Source of the DNA: JBBSIN01 sp038232055
Lineage (GTDB): Bacteria > Actinomycetota > Actinomycetes > JADGOV01
Direction of reading: 5' to 3'
Length of the DNA stretch: 13,883 bases
Assembly: GCA_038232055.1 (NCBI GenBank)
Contig: JBBSIN010000058.1
Coordinates: 1-13,883 of the forward strand
How positions within the stretch are numbered: position 1 is the stretch's first letter; each line of letters begins with the position of its first letter. The translations under genes and the position numbers were made by a program. The notes beneath the pieces were generated by a model. That model was not told where the DNA came from, searched no databases, and saw only the letters and a program-made list of their open reading frames with translations. Positions 1-6,571 of the stretch are shown in pieces.

Positions 1-218
1 AGGTGGACGTCGGCGATTACGCCGCTGCCGACCAGGCGTCGCGCGAGTCCCAGACCCGCCGGCGTCGACTCCGCGGCGCAGATGCGGCCGTCCACGAACC
101 GGACAAAGCCGCCTCGCCCCTGGGACCGCACCTCCAGGACACCGGTCTTCCGGGCGTACGCGACGAGGTGGAAGAGGTCGGGCAGCGCGAAGACGTCGAG
201 GGTGCCCTCGACCCTCAT
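1..218 (-). CDS. DUF4388 (PatA/GspE N-terminal-like) protein, N-terminal part
   Basis: Only the first 72 codons are in the window; the gene runs off the left edge. The ATG at 218-216 is preceded by a GGGAG ribosome binding site at good spacing. The translation has the DUF4388 pattern: a start of the type EGTLDVFALPDLFHLV, a KTGVLEV strand at about residues 24-30, and GFVRFVDGRICAAE at about 37-50, matching the family's 'ktG.L.v ... g.i.f.dG.i..A' core. The domain occurs at the N-terminus of PatA-like response regulators and in proteins linked to type IV pili and gliding; its exact activity is not known to me. It starts 54 bp behind aroE on the same strand, so it could be cotranscribed or have its own start. 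What follows the domain (receiver, ATPase, nothing) cannot be seen. Family assignment is from memory of the consensus. Confidence 0.7.
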   Translation of the reverse strand, partial: MRVEGTLDVFALPDLFHLVAYARKTGVLEVRSQGRGGFVRFVDGRICAAESTPAGLGLARRLVGSGVIADVH

Positions 219-272
219 CACCGCTCCCGCCGTCAAGACGTGCTTCCCTCGGGACGGCGTGCCGCCCGATGG

Positions 273-1124
273 TCATGTCGGCGCGCCGGGTCGTCCGCTT
301 GACTGCGCGCGTTGTGCCAGGGCGGCCTCCCCCGCGGTTCGCATTGCCGACACGGGGGGCGGCCGGCCGGTCATGAGCCGCACCTGCTCCGCCCCCTGGC
401 CCACGAGCACGGACAGGCCGCCGACGACCGGCGCGCCGGCGGCAGCGGCCGCGGCGGCGAGCCGGGTCGGCCACGGCGCATAGACGACGTCGAGAAGGGC
501 GGTGTCGGGACGCCACGGTGCCTCGCCGGCCAGCCCGTCCGTGACGCCGGCCGGCACGGTGGACACGACGAGCGGCGCTTCCCACACGACGTCCCGCCGG
601 TCCCAGCCGTCGATCCGCGGCCGACTGCCGAGCCGCGCGGCTGCCTCGCGTAACGGACTCACCCGGTCGGGATGCCGAACGACGACGTGGGGGCGACGTC
701 CGCCGAGCCGTGCGAGAGCCGCCAGCGCCGACGCCGCTGTGGCACCACCGCCGAGGACGACGGCCGCCGAGACCTCGGCGAAGCCCAGCTCGGCGAGCCC
801 GCCGAGGATCCCCTGGACATCGGTGTTGAACCCGACTCGGCGACCTCCGACGAACAGCACCGTGTTCACAGCGCCGGCCGCCGCCGCGAGCGGGTCGACG
901 TCGTCGAGCAGCGGCAGGACGGCCCGCTTCAGCGGCATGGTGAGCGAGAGCCCGCGGTACGTTTCGGCAAACCGCTCCAGCGTCCCCGGAAGGGCCGCCT
1001 CGTCGCACTCGATCGCGTCGTACTCCCAGTCCAGCCCCAGCGCGGCATAGGCGGCGCGGTGCAGCACCGGCGAGAGCGAGTAGCCGATCGGGGAGCCGAG
1101 GACGGCCGCCCGTCGACGGGTCAC
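273..1124 (-). CDS. aroE: Shikimate dehydrogenase (AroE)
   Basis: NADP-dependent shikimate dehydrogenase, converting 3-dehydroshikimate to shikimate in the cytoplasm (aromatic amino acid pathway). The 283-aa length is normal. N-terminal substrate domain: GSPIGYSLSP (residues 10-19, the shikimate-binding serines), LTMPLK with the catalytic Lys66, NTV at 87-89 and FNTDVQG with the catalytic Asp102. The nucleotide-binding fold has GGGATA at 125-130. The C-terminal GLSVLVGQGAEQVRLMTG at 236-253 is the family's closing motif with the substrate Gln. The usual NVT before the catalytic lysine is SLT here, and the NRT phosphate-binding motif is not obvious after beta strand 2 (VVVRHPDR), so cofactor preference could differ from the E. 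coli enzyme. The GTG start at 1124 overlaps the mltG stop by 4 nt (GTGA), implying translational coupling as the last gene of the alaS operon. Confidence 0.93.
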   Translation of the reverse strand: MTRRRAAVLGSPIGYSLSPVLHRAAYAALGLDWEYDAIECDEAALPGTLERFAETYRGLSLTMPLKRAVLPLLDDVDPLAAAAGAVNTVLFVGGRRVGFNTDVQGILGGLAELGFAEVSAAVVLGGGATAASALAALARLGGRRPHVVVRHPDRVSPLREAAARLGSRPRIDGWDRRDVVWEAPLVVSTVPAGVTDGLAGEAPWRPDTALLDVVYAPWPTRLAAAAAAAGAPVVGGLSVLVGQGAEQVRLMTGRPPPVSAMRTAGEAALAQRAQSSGRPGAPT

Positions 1125-2221
1125 CGGATGCCGGCCGCCTTGAGCCGCTGGAACTGCGCGTAGGAGGAGGTGAACGCCGTGTGACCGGCCTTGTCGACGG
1201 TGAGAAAGTAGAGCCAGTTGCCGGCGGTCGGATGCAGCGCTGCCCGCAGCGCCACCTCACCCGGTGAGTTGATCGGCGTGGGCGGCAGCCCCTTGTGCAG
1301 GTAGGTGTTGTACGGCGACGCGATGCGGGTGTCGGCGATCGACAGGTGCCCCTTGGCGCGGTTGAGCGCGTAGACGACCGTCGAGTCGAACTGCAGCGGC
1401 ATCCCGCGCGCCAACCGGTTGTAGACGACCCGCGCCACCTTCGGGAAGTCCTGCGGGAGGGCGGCCTCCTTCTCGAGCAGCGACGCGATGACGAGCACCT
1501 GGTACGGCCGGACGTGCAGCGCCTTGGCACCGGCGTCGAGCCCGACCGCCGCGGCCGCCTCACCGAACCGATCGACCATCTGGGAGAGCGCATCGGTCGC
1601 GGTGGTGCCGGGCTGGAAGAGGTAGGTGGCCGGGAAGAGACAGCCCTCCAGCTGACCACCGCAGGTCGCCGGGACGCCCAGGGCCGCTGGATGCGCCGCG
1701 ACCCTTCGCAGGTCGGCGAGCGGGATCCGGGCGCCCGCGGAAAGAGCCAGCAGCGCCTTGGGCAGCGTCGTGCCCTCCGGCACGACGACTCGACTGGACA
1801 GGCGGGCCGACGGCTGCAGCAGGAGGCCCAGCGCCGCGGCGGCGGGCAGCTGCGCCCGGACTCGGTAGTAGCCGGGCTGGATGGTCCGCGAGCGGTCGTC
1901 GGAGGCCGCTGCCCGCCGGAACGCGTCGGCGCTCTTCACGACGTCCGCCGCCGCCAGCGTCACACCGATGTCGCCCGCGGTGTCGCCGGTGCGCACCTGC
2001 ACGACAACCGAGCCCTTCCCCGGTCCGGAGTAGTCGGCCGGCGGAAACCGCCGGGCCACCGCTCGGACGCCGACCACGCCGACCGCGACGATGCCGAGGA
2101 TCACCAGGAGCGCGGTCAGCAGCACGACGACGCGGCCGAACCGGGTCAGTGCGCTGCGCCGCCGCGGCGGGAAGACGTCGTCGTCGTCGTGGCGCAGCCC
2201 GAGGCCAAGATCGGTCGTCAT
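1121..2221 (-). CDS. mltG: Endolytic murein transglycosylase MltG (YceG family)
   Basis: Membrane-anchored lytic transglycosylase that cleaves nascent peptidoglycan and is thought to set glycan strand length. The 366-aa protein has an Arg-rich cytoplasmic tail (HDDDDVFPPRRRSALTRFGR, residues 11-30), one membrane segment at about 31-53, a LysM-like subdomain at about 70-123 (VQVRTGDTAGDIG) and the YceG catalytic domain from about 145. The catalytic motif is IASLLEKEA (residues 245-253), where Glu250 or Glu252 corresponds to the essential glutamate of E. coli MltG; downstream FDSTVVYAL, SPYNTYLHKGLPPTPINSPG and the terminal domain (NWLYFLTVD) are all typical. The ATG at 2221 overlaps the ruvX stop (ATGA), and its own TGA overlaps the aroE GTG. 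The acidic/basic N-terminal tail ahead of the membrane segment is common in actinobacterial homologues. Confidence 0.95.
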   Translation of the reverse strand: MTTDLGLGLRHDDDDVFPPRRRSALTRFGRVVVLLTALLVILGIVAVGVVGVRAVARRFPPADYSGPGKGSVVVQVRTGDTAGDIGVTLAAADVVKSADAFRRAAASDDRSRTIQPGYYRVRAQLPAAAALGLLLQPSARLSSRVVVPEGTTLPKALLALSAGARIPLADLRRVAAHPAALGVPATCGGQLEGCLFPATYLFQPGTTATDALSQMVDRFGEAAAAVGLDAGAKALHVRPYQVLVIASLLEKEAALPQDFPKVARVVYNRLARGMPLQFDSTVVYALNRAKGHLSIADTRIASPYNTYLHKGLPPTPINSPGEVALRAALHPTAGNWLYFLTVDKAGHTAFTSSYAQFQRLKAAGIR

Positions 2222-2688
2222 GCCAGAGCCTCCCCGGGGGGCGAGCCGCTCGCCCGCTCGGCGTCGAGGGCCGCCTGCAGGATGAGCACGGCGGCGACTT
2301 GGTCGAGAACAGTACGCCGTCGTCGAGCGCCGCCGCGGGCGCCACTTCGACGCAGCGCTTGCTCGGCCTCGCTCGTCGTGAAGCGCTCGTCGACGAGCCG
2401 CACCGGCACCGGAGCGACCCGTCGAGCCAGCTCCGCGGCGTACGCGCGGGCAGCCGTGGCCGCCGGTCCCTCCCGGCCGGTCAGCGATCGGGGCAGGCCC
2501 ACCACGACCTCCACGGCACCGCGGCGCCGACCCAGCGCGGCGATCTCGTCGAGGTCGCCGCCCTCAGGTTCCCGCGCCAGGGTGGCGACCGGAGTGGCGA
2601 GCACGCCGTCCGGATCGCTCGCCGCCACCCCGACCCGCACCGAACCGACGTCGACCCCGACCCGGACGCCGCGTCGCACCGACGTCAC
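2218..2688 (-). CDS. ruvX: Putative pre-16S rRNA nuclease / Holliday junction resolvase-like RuvX (YqgF)
   Basis: RNase H-like fold protein of the YqgF/RuvX family, implicated in 5' maturation of 16S rRNA and named for similarity to Holliday junction resolvases. I place the start at GTG 2688, giving 156 aa, because the open frame further upstream only shadows alaS and because this GTG overlaps the alaS TGA in a GTGA, matching the junction style of the whole operon; a second in-frame GTG at 2679 is possible. Family motifs are present in order: GVDVGSVRVGVAASD (about 10-24, first catalytic Asp), VVVGLPRSLTGREGP (second motif), VRLVDERFTTSEAEQAL (DERxTT motif) and VLDQVAAVLILQAAL (final catalytic Asp). 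The basic run SGARGGARRRR before the last motif replaces the usual short Lys-rich loop. Confidence 0.93.
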   Translation of the reverse strand: MTSVRRGVRVGVDVGSVRVGVAASDPDGVLATPVATLAREPEGGDLDEIAALGRRRGAVEVVVGLPRSLTGREGPAATAARAYAAELARRVAPVPVRLVDERFTTSEAEQALRRSGARGGARRRRTVLDQVAAVLILQAALDAERASGSPPGEALA

Positions 2689-5360
2689 GCGTTGGTGACG
2701 CGCTGCCCGACGCGCTGCCCGACGAGATGCCGGACGTGGGCAAGGGCCTCGCCGAGCGCCTCGGGCCGGCTGCCGCCGCCCTGCGCGACGTCGTCCTTGC
2801 CGCCGCCTCCGCCGCCGAGCACGGGCGCTATGCCGCGCACCAGCTCGCCCGCGGACAGCGCCCACCGGCGGCCGCTCTCGTTGACGGCGACGACCACGAC
2901 CGGGCGACCCTTTGCGACGGCGCCGAGCGCGACGACGGCAGGCCGGCCGGCGTCGATGCGATTGCGGACCTCGAGGGCGAGGCGGCGTACGTCGTCGATC
3001 GCGGTGTCGACCGGCAACTCGGAGGTCACGACCGCGACGCCGAAGACGTCCTCGGCACCCGTGGCGAGGTGCGCGGCGTCGCCGAGCACCGCTGCCGCCC
3101 GTAGCCGTTCCAGCTCACGCTCCGCATCGCGAAGACGGCCCACCGTCGCGGCCACCCGGTCCGGTAGCTCCTCAGGGCGCGCCTTGAGAAGGTCGGCGAC
3201 CTGTCCGAGCAGCACGTGCTCGCGGGCCAGGTAGCGGAACGCGTCGAGCCCGACGAGGCCCTCCACCCGCCGCGTGCCGGCCGCGATCGACGACTCGCCG
3301 AGGAGCTTGACGACACCGAGTTGGCCGGAGTGCTGCGCGTGCGTCCCACCACAGAGCTCGCGGGCGTAGTCGCCGACCTCGACGACGCGCACCGCGTCGC
3401 CGTACCTCTCGCCGAAGAGCGCGATCGCACCTAGCCGGCGGGCCTCCTCCTGGTCGGTCACGAAGGCGCGAACCGGCAGGTCGTCGAGCAGCACCTCGTT
3501 GACCTCCTGCTCGACGTCGGCGAGCACGGACGCCGGGACCGCGCCCGGTGCCGAGAAGTCGAAGCGCAACCGCCCAGGGGCGTTGAGCGATCCCGCCTGG
3601 GCGGCCGTCTCCCCGAGCGCCGCGCGGATCGCCTGATGCACGAGATGGGTTGCCGTGTGCGACCGGGAGATCGACCGGCGGCGTTCGACGTCGACCTCCG
3701 CGATCGCGTCGGCGCCAGTCTCCGGCTCGCCGCGCCGGATGCGGGCCTTGTGCACGATGAGGTCGCCCAGCGGCTTCTGGACGTCGTACACCTCGAGTTC
3801 GGTGCCGTCCGAGAGTCGGATCAGGCCCGTGTCGGCGAGCTGCCCGCCGGACTCCGCGTAGAAGGGGGTCCGGTCCAGGACCACCTCGACCTCAGCCACA
3901 CCGTTGGAGTTGCCGACCGCGAGCACCCCGCGGACCGTCGCCTCGGCGGCCACCTCGTCATAGCCGGTGAAGGTCGAGGCGCCGGCCTGCTCGAGCAGCG
4001 AGCGGTATGCCGAGAGGTCGGCGTGGCCCTTGCCACGGCGACTGTCGGCCCGCGCCCGTTGGCGCTGCTGCCCCATGAGCCGGGCAAAGCCGGCCTCGTC
4101 CACCTCGAGGCCCTGCTCGGCCGCCATCTCAAGGGTGACCTCGAGCGGGAACCCAAAGGTGTCGTGGAGGGTGAAGGCCTCGTCGCCGGAAATCGTCGCG
4201 CCCCCAGTCTTGCGCAGGGAAGCAACCGCACGGTCGAAGTGCGTCGTACCGGTTCGCAGCGTGGCGCGGAAGGACTCCTCCTCCGCCCGCACCACCGCCT
4301 CGATCCGGCCGAAGTCGGTGACGAGCTCCGGGTAGGACGGCCCCATCGCGTCGCGGACGACTCCCACGAGTGTCGACAGCGAGGGGTCGTCGTACCCCAG
4401 CAGCTTCATGTTGCGCACGACGCGGCGAAGCAGGCGGCGCAGCACGTAGCCGCGACCCTCGTTGCCGGGTACGACGCCGTCCCCGATCAGCATCGTCGCC
4501 GTGCGGGTGTGGTCGGCGATCACGCGCAGCCGCACGTCGCCGGTGTGGTCGGCGCCGTACTTCACGCCGGCCATTTCGCCCGCCGTGTCGAGCACGGGGC
4601 GCAGCTGGTCGATCTCGTAGATGTTGTCGACGCCCTGCAGCACGGTCGCCATCCGCTCGAGGCCCATGCCTGTGTCGATGCTCTTCGCCGGCAGCTCGCC
4701 GAGGATGTCGAAATCCTCCTTGCTCCGGACCGCGCCGAGGTCGTACTGCATGAAAACCAGGTTCCACACCTCGGTGTAGCGGTCCTCGTCGGCGATCGGG
4801 CCGCCCTCCCGGCCGTACTCCGGCCCGCGGTCGTAGTAGATCTCGGAGCACGGGCCGCCCGGGCCGGGGACCCCCATGTGCCAGTAGTTGTCCTCCTTGC
4901 CACGCCGCTGCAGGCGCTCGAGGGGGATGCCCACCGCCGTCCGCCAGATCTCGGCGGCCTCGTCGTCGTCGGTGTAGACGGTGGCCCAGAGCCGGTCCTC
5001 GGGAAGGCCGTAGCCGCCGCTGCTGGTCGAGGTGGTCAACAGCTCCCAGGCGAAGGGGATCGCCTTCTCCTTGAAGTAGTCGCCGAAGGAGAAGTTGCCG
5101 TTCATCTGGAAGAACGTGAGGTGCCGGGTCGTCGTACCGACGACGTCGATGTCCGGGGTGCGCACGCACTTCTGGACGCTGGTGGCCCGGGGATAGGGCG
5201 CCGGCTCGTCGCCCAGGAAGTACGGCTTGAACGGCACCATGCCGGCGTTGACCAACAGCAGCGTCGGGTCGCTGGCGATGACGCTCGCCGACGGCACGAC
5301 AGTGTGCCCGTTACGTTCGAAGAAGGTCAGGAACTGCCGGCGGATGTCCTCGGAGCGCAT
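2685..5360 (-). CDS. alaS: Alanine--tRNA ligase (AlaRS)
   Basis: Charges tRNA-Ala with alanine and edits Ser/Gly mischarging. At 891 aa it is a full-length bacterial AlaRS. The class II catalytic domain occupies about residues 1-240 (LLLVNAGMVPFKPYFLG, CVRTPDIDVVG, HLTFFQMNGNFSFGDYFK). The editing domain zinc ligands are His568, His572 (SHTATHLVH), Cys670 and His674 (CGGTH). The C-Ala/DHHA1 domain follows, with the GGGGGGKDDVAQGGG glycine loop at about 849-863. The ATG at 5360 directly abuts the TAG of the DUF6167 gene (TAGATG, no spacer); its TGA overlaps ruvX. The C-terminus carries a GQRVGQRV repeat (881-888) from a 12-bp tandem duplication after the last conserved motif, an unusual but probably harmless tail. 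I am sure of the assignment. Confidence 0.98.
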   Translation of the reverse strand: MRSEDIRRQFLTFFERNGHTVVPSASVIASDPTLLLVNAGMVPFKPYFLGDEPAPYPRATSVQKCVRTPDIDVVGTTTRHLTFFQMNGNFSFGDYFKEKAIPFAWELLTTSTSSGGYGLPEDRLWATVYTDDDEAAEIWRTAVGIPLERLQRRGKEDNYWHMGVPGPGGPCSEIYYDRGPEYGREGGPIADEDRYTEVWNLVFMQYDLGAVRSKEDFDILGELPAKSIDTGMGLERMATVLQGVDNIYEIDQLRPVLDTAGEMAGVKYGADHTGDVRLRVIADHTRTATMLIGDGVVPGNEGRGYVLRRLLRRVVRNMKLLGYDDPSLSTLVGVVRDAMGPSYPELVTDFGRIEAVVRAEEESFRATLRTGTTHFDRAVASLRKTGGATISGDEAFTLHDTFGFPLEVTLEMAAEQGLEVDEAGFARLMGQQRQRARADSRRGKGHADLSAYRSLLEQAGASTFTGYDEVAAEATVRGVLAVGNSNGVAEVEVVLDRTPFYAESGGQLADTGLIRLSDGTELEVYDVQKPLGDLIVHKARIRRGEPETGADAIAEVDVERRRSISRSHTATHLVHQAIRAALGETAAQAGSLNAPGRLRFDFSAPGAVPASVLADVEQEVNEVLLDDLPVRAFVTDQEEARRLGAIALFGERYGDAVRVVEVGDYARELCGGTHAQHSGQLGVVKLLGESSIAAGTRRVEGLVGLDAFRYLAREHVLLGQVADLLKARPEELPDRVAATVGRLRDAERELERLRAAAVLGDAAHLATGAEDVFGVAVVTSELPVDTAIDDVRRLALEVRNRIDAGRPAVVALGAVAKGRPVVVVAVNESGRRWALSAGELVRGIAPVLGGGGGGKDDVAQGGGSRPEALGEALAHVRHLVGQRVGQRVTNA
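2697..2720 (+). repeat. 12-bp in-frame tandem duplication at the 3' end of alaS
   Basis: The unit gacgcgctgccc occurs twice back to back (2697-2708 and 2709-2720, plus strand). On the coding strand it gives the repeated residues GQRV-GQRV just before the final VTNA of AlaRS. The length is a multiple of three, so the frame is kept. It looks like a slippage product in a non-conserved tail. Confidence 0.7.
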
Positions 5361-5660
5361 CTACCGATTGTCCCTGAGGGCTCCGGCGACCGGCGAACCG
5401 TTTTGCCCGGACTGCGGGGCCACCATGCGCGCGTCGACCGCGTCGTGGCGACCGTCGAGCCCCAGCGCCTCCCGAAGCTCCTCCTCGCGCTCCCCCGCCG
5501 CCTGCTGCACCTGCGACCAGAACACCGCTAACCGCTCGCCGAGGCCGCCGGCGCGCTCGGCGACGCCGTTCGGCGTCCAGCGGTTGGCGACCTGGGTGAA
5601 CCGTCGCACGACGAGGACACCGGCGGTGGCGCCGAGGGTGACCCAGAAGACGCGACGCAT
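5361..5660 (-). CDS. DUF6167-type small membrane protein
   Basis: A 99-aa protein of unknown function that sits between the DUF948 gene and alaS in many actinobacteria. The ATG at 5660 overlaps the stop of the DUF948 gene (ATGA), and the TAG directly touches the alaS ATG. One N-terminal membrane segment covers about residues 4-18 (VFWVTLGATAGVLVV), followed by a basic RR, the RFTQVANRWTPNGVAERAGGLGERL stretch typical of the family, and a helical, Glu-rich part (AGEREEELREALGL, about 55-69) that could form a short coiled coil. The last 30 residues look disordered. No catalytic motif is visible. The gene's fixed place in front of alaS suggests positional conservation rather than a role in tRNA charging. 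The DUF name is from memory of the gene order. Confidence 0.75.
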   Translation of the reverse strand: MRRVFWVTLGATAGVLVVRRFTQVANRWTPNGVAERAGGLGERLAVFWSQVQQAAGEREEELREALGLDGRHDAVDARMVAPQSGQNGSPVAGALRDNR

Positions 5661-6100
5661 CAGGTGCCCACGCTGCCGCTGCCACGGCGGGCGGTCTTGC
5701 GCCGTGTCCGCTCGGCTTTGAGCTCCGTCTTGACCCGCTTCTCCACGTCGCCGCGCCGGCGGTCGCCGAGCGTCCTGCGCACGCCGTACGAGAAGGCAGC
5801 TGCCTTGATCAGCGGGCTGCCCATCGTCGCGGCGAAGAGCGAGGTGAGCGCCGAGACGTTGCCGGAGATGGACTGCACGTTGGACGTGATGGCGTCGACC
5901 CGGACCAGCTCGCCGTTGACCTGGGTCACCGACGTCGTCACCTCCCCGAGCAGCGGCACTGCCTGGCGGTCTACGTCGGCGACGAGCTTGCGCGTCTCGG
6001 TGAGTACGCCGCCGAGCTTGAGCAGTGGGATGGCGAGGATGCCGACGAGCAGCACGAAGGCACAGGCGGCGATCAGCCCGGCAACTTCTCCGGCGGACAT
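5660..6100 (-). CDS. DUF948 domain membrane protein
   Basis: A 146-aa protein with one N-terminal membrane segment (about residues 6-29, VAGLIAACAFVLLVGILAIPLLKLG) followed by the DUF948 pattern: an amphipathic helical stretch GGVLTETRKLVADVDRQAVPLLGEVTTSVTQVNGELVRVDAITSNVQSISGNVSALTSL with heptad-like spacing, probably an extended coiled coil outside or beneath the membrane. The C-terminus (about 115-146) is strongly basic (KRVKTELKAERTRRKTARR). The ATG at 6100 has a good GAGGAG ribosome binding site about 6 nt upstream and follows a long gap, so this is probably the first gene of the operon running through to aroE. Function unknown; the Bacillus relative is a general-stress-type protein. 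Confidence 0.82.
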   Translation of the reverse strand: MSAGEVAGLIAACAFVLLVGILAIPLLKLGGVLTETRKLVADVDRQAVPLLGEVTTSVTQVNGELVRVDAITSNVQSISGNVSALTSLFAATMGSPLIKAAAFSYGVRRTLGDRRRGDVEKRVKTELKAERTRRKTARRGSGSVGT

Positions 6101-6201
6101 GCGACTCTCCTCGTGGTCGGTTGCTACGCCGGGGCATCGTAGTCGCTACCTCAGACATCGACCCCGGTGATCAAGTGGGCGCCCGGATGCCGAAGCGCCT
6201 C

Positions 6202-6386
6202 GCCGGCGCCGCAGCTTCTGGCCGGCGCCCGCGGCTTCTGTGCGGCGCCCCCGACGACCTGGCCGCGAGCAGCGATCTCCGCAGCGGCCGTCTCCCTGCC
6301 TCGCGGCCGCAACCACCTGCCCGCGGCCGCCAAACGACCTGCCCGCGGCCGCAACCACCTGCCCGCGGCCGCCAAACGATCTCCTT
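6202..6386. repeat. Degenerate array of ~20-22-bp GC-rich units, with four GCGGCCGC octamers
   Basis: The best-conserved part is 6303-6386: units starting with GCGGCCGC at 6303, 6323, 6345 and 6365 alternate between the tails aaccacctgccc and caaacgacctgccc. This forms a 42-bp dimer repeated twice; the first 35 bases (6303-6337 and 6345-6379) are identical. To the left, looser copies can be followed back to about 6202: ccggcgccgcagcttctgg, ccggcgcccgcggcttctgt, gcggcgcccccgacgacctgg and two more degenerate units. The period of about 20-21 bp is close to two helical turns. The last unit ends in aaacgatctcc instead of acctgccc and forms the left arm of the adjacent palindrome. Confidence 0.75.
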
Positions 6387-6464
6387 CGCCCCCGCTGTGG
6401 TGGCTAAACGATCTCCAGGACCGCTCGCCAGCCACCACCCAGCGAGCGAAGGAGATCGTTAGGC
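6371..6464. repeat. 94-bp imperfect palindrome behind rarA (possible terminator or MITE-like element)
   Basis: The outer arms 6371-6389 (gccaaacgatctccttcgc) and 6446-6464 pair at 18 of 19 positions, with a perfect 15-bp core (aacgatctccttcgc against gcgaaggagatcgtt). Inside them is a second stem: cgctg plus tggtggct at 6393-6405 pairs with agccaccacccagcg at 6430-6444, leaving a 2-nt bulge and a 24-nt loop. The loop contains another copy of aaacgatctcc (6406-6416), also present in the left arm (6374-6384), so the right arm has two alternative partners. It lies about 110 bp behind the rarA stop; there is no U-tract on either strand. It could end rarA transcription, be a mobile intergenic repeat, or act as a structured DNA site. 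Confidence 0.7.
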
Positions 6465-6511
6465 GACTGATCGGCCGAGACGGGGAGGGTCGGTGCCGCG
6501 GGGCGGGCGCG

Positions 6512-6541
6512 GCGGTGTCAGGAGCGGCGGTGTCAGGAGCG
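6512..6541 (+). repeat. 15-bp perfect tandem duplication downstream of rarA
   Basis: The unit gcggtgtcaggagcg occurs twice in direct tandem (6512-6526, 6527-6541). The core tgtcagg recurs a third time at 6570-6576, where it overlaps the rarA stop codon. On the rarA strand each copy reads ...CTGACACCGC, so the duplication repeats the sequence context of the rarA TGA. Probably local slippage in GC-rich DNA. Confidence 0.65.
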
Positions 6542-6571
6542 GAGCGGGGCGCGCATCGGGCGCGTCCAGTG

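Larger units (their letters stand above)
6101..6571. other. 471-bp gene-free interval between rarA and the DUF948 operon
   Basis: I see no convincing gene on either strand here. Open frames exist only because of GC bias; the minus-strand one translates the DNA repeats as repeated Arg/Ala peptides. The operon-proximal part (6101-6200) probably contains the DUF948-alaS promoter: on the minus strand a TACGAT -10-like hexamer lies at 6141-6136, 35 bp before the start codon, without a clear -35 box, so it is a weak guess. The remainder holds the 20-22-bp repeat array, the long palindrome and the 15-bp duplication listed separately. In Streptomyces, as I recall, rpsD occupies this position; it is not here. 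Confidence 0.6.

Noticed and set aside
1295..2698. 467-codon plus-strand open frame
   Set aside because: Antisense to mltG and ruvX; no recognisable domain.
3636..5531. 631-codon plus-strand open frame
   Set aside because: Antisense shadow of alaS, whose zinc and catalytic motifs are intact; the open frame results from GC-biased codons.
6303..6386. Possible CRISPR array
   Set aside because: Units are contiguous 20-22-bp repeats with no unique spacers, and no cas gene is near.
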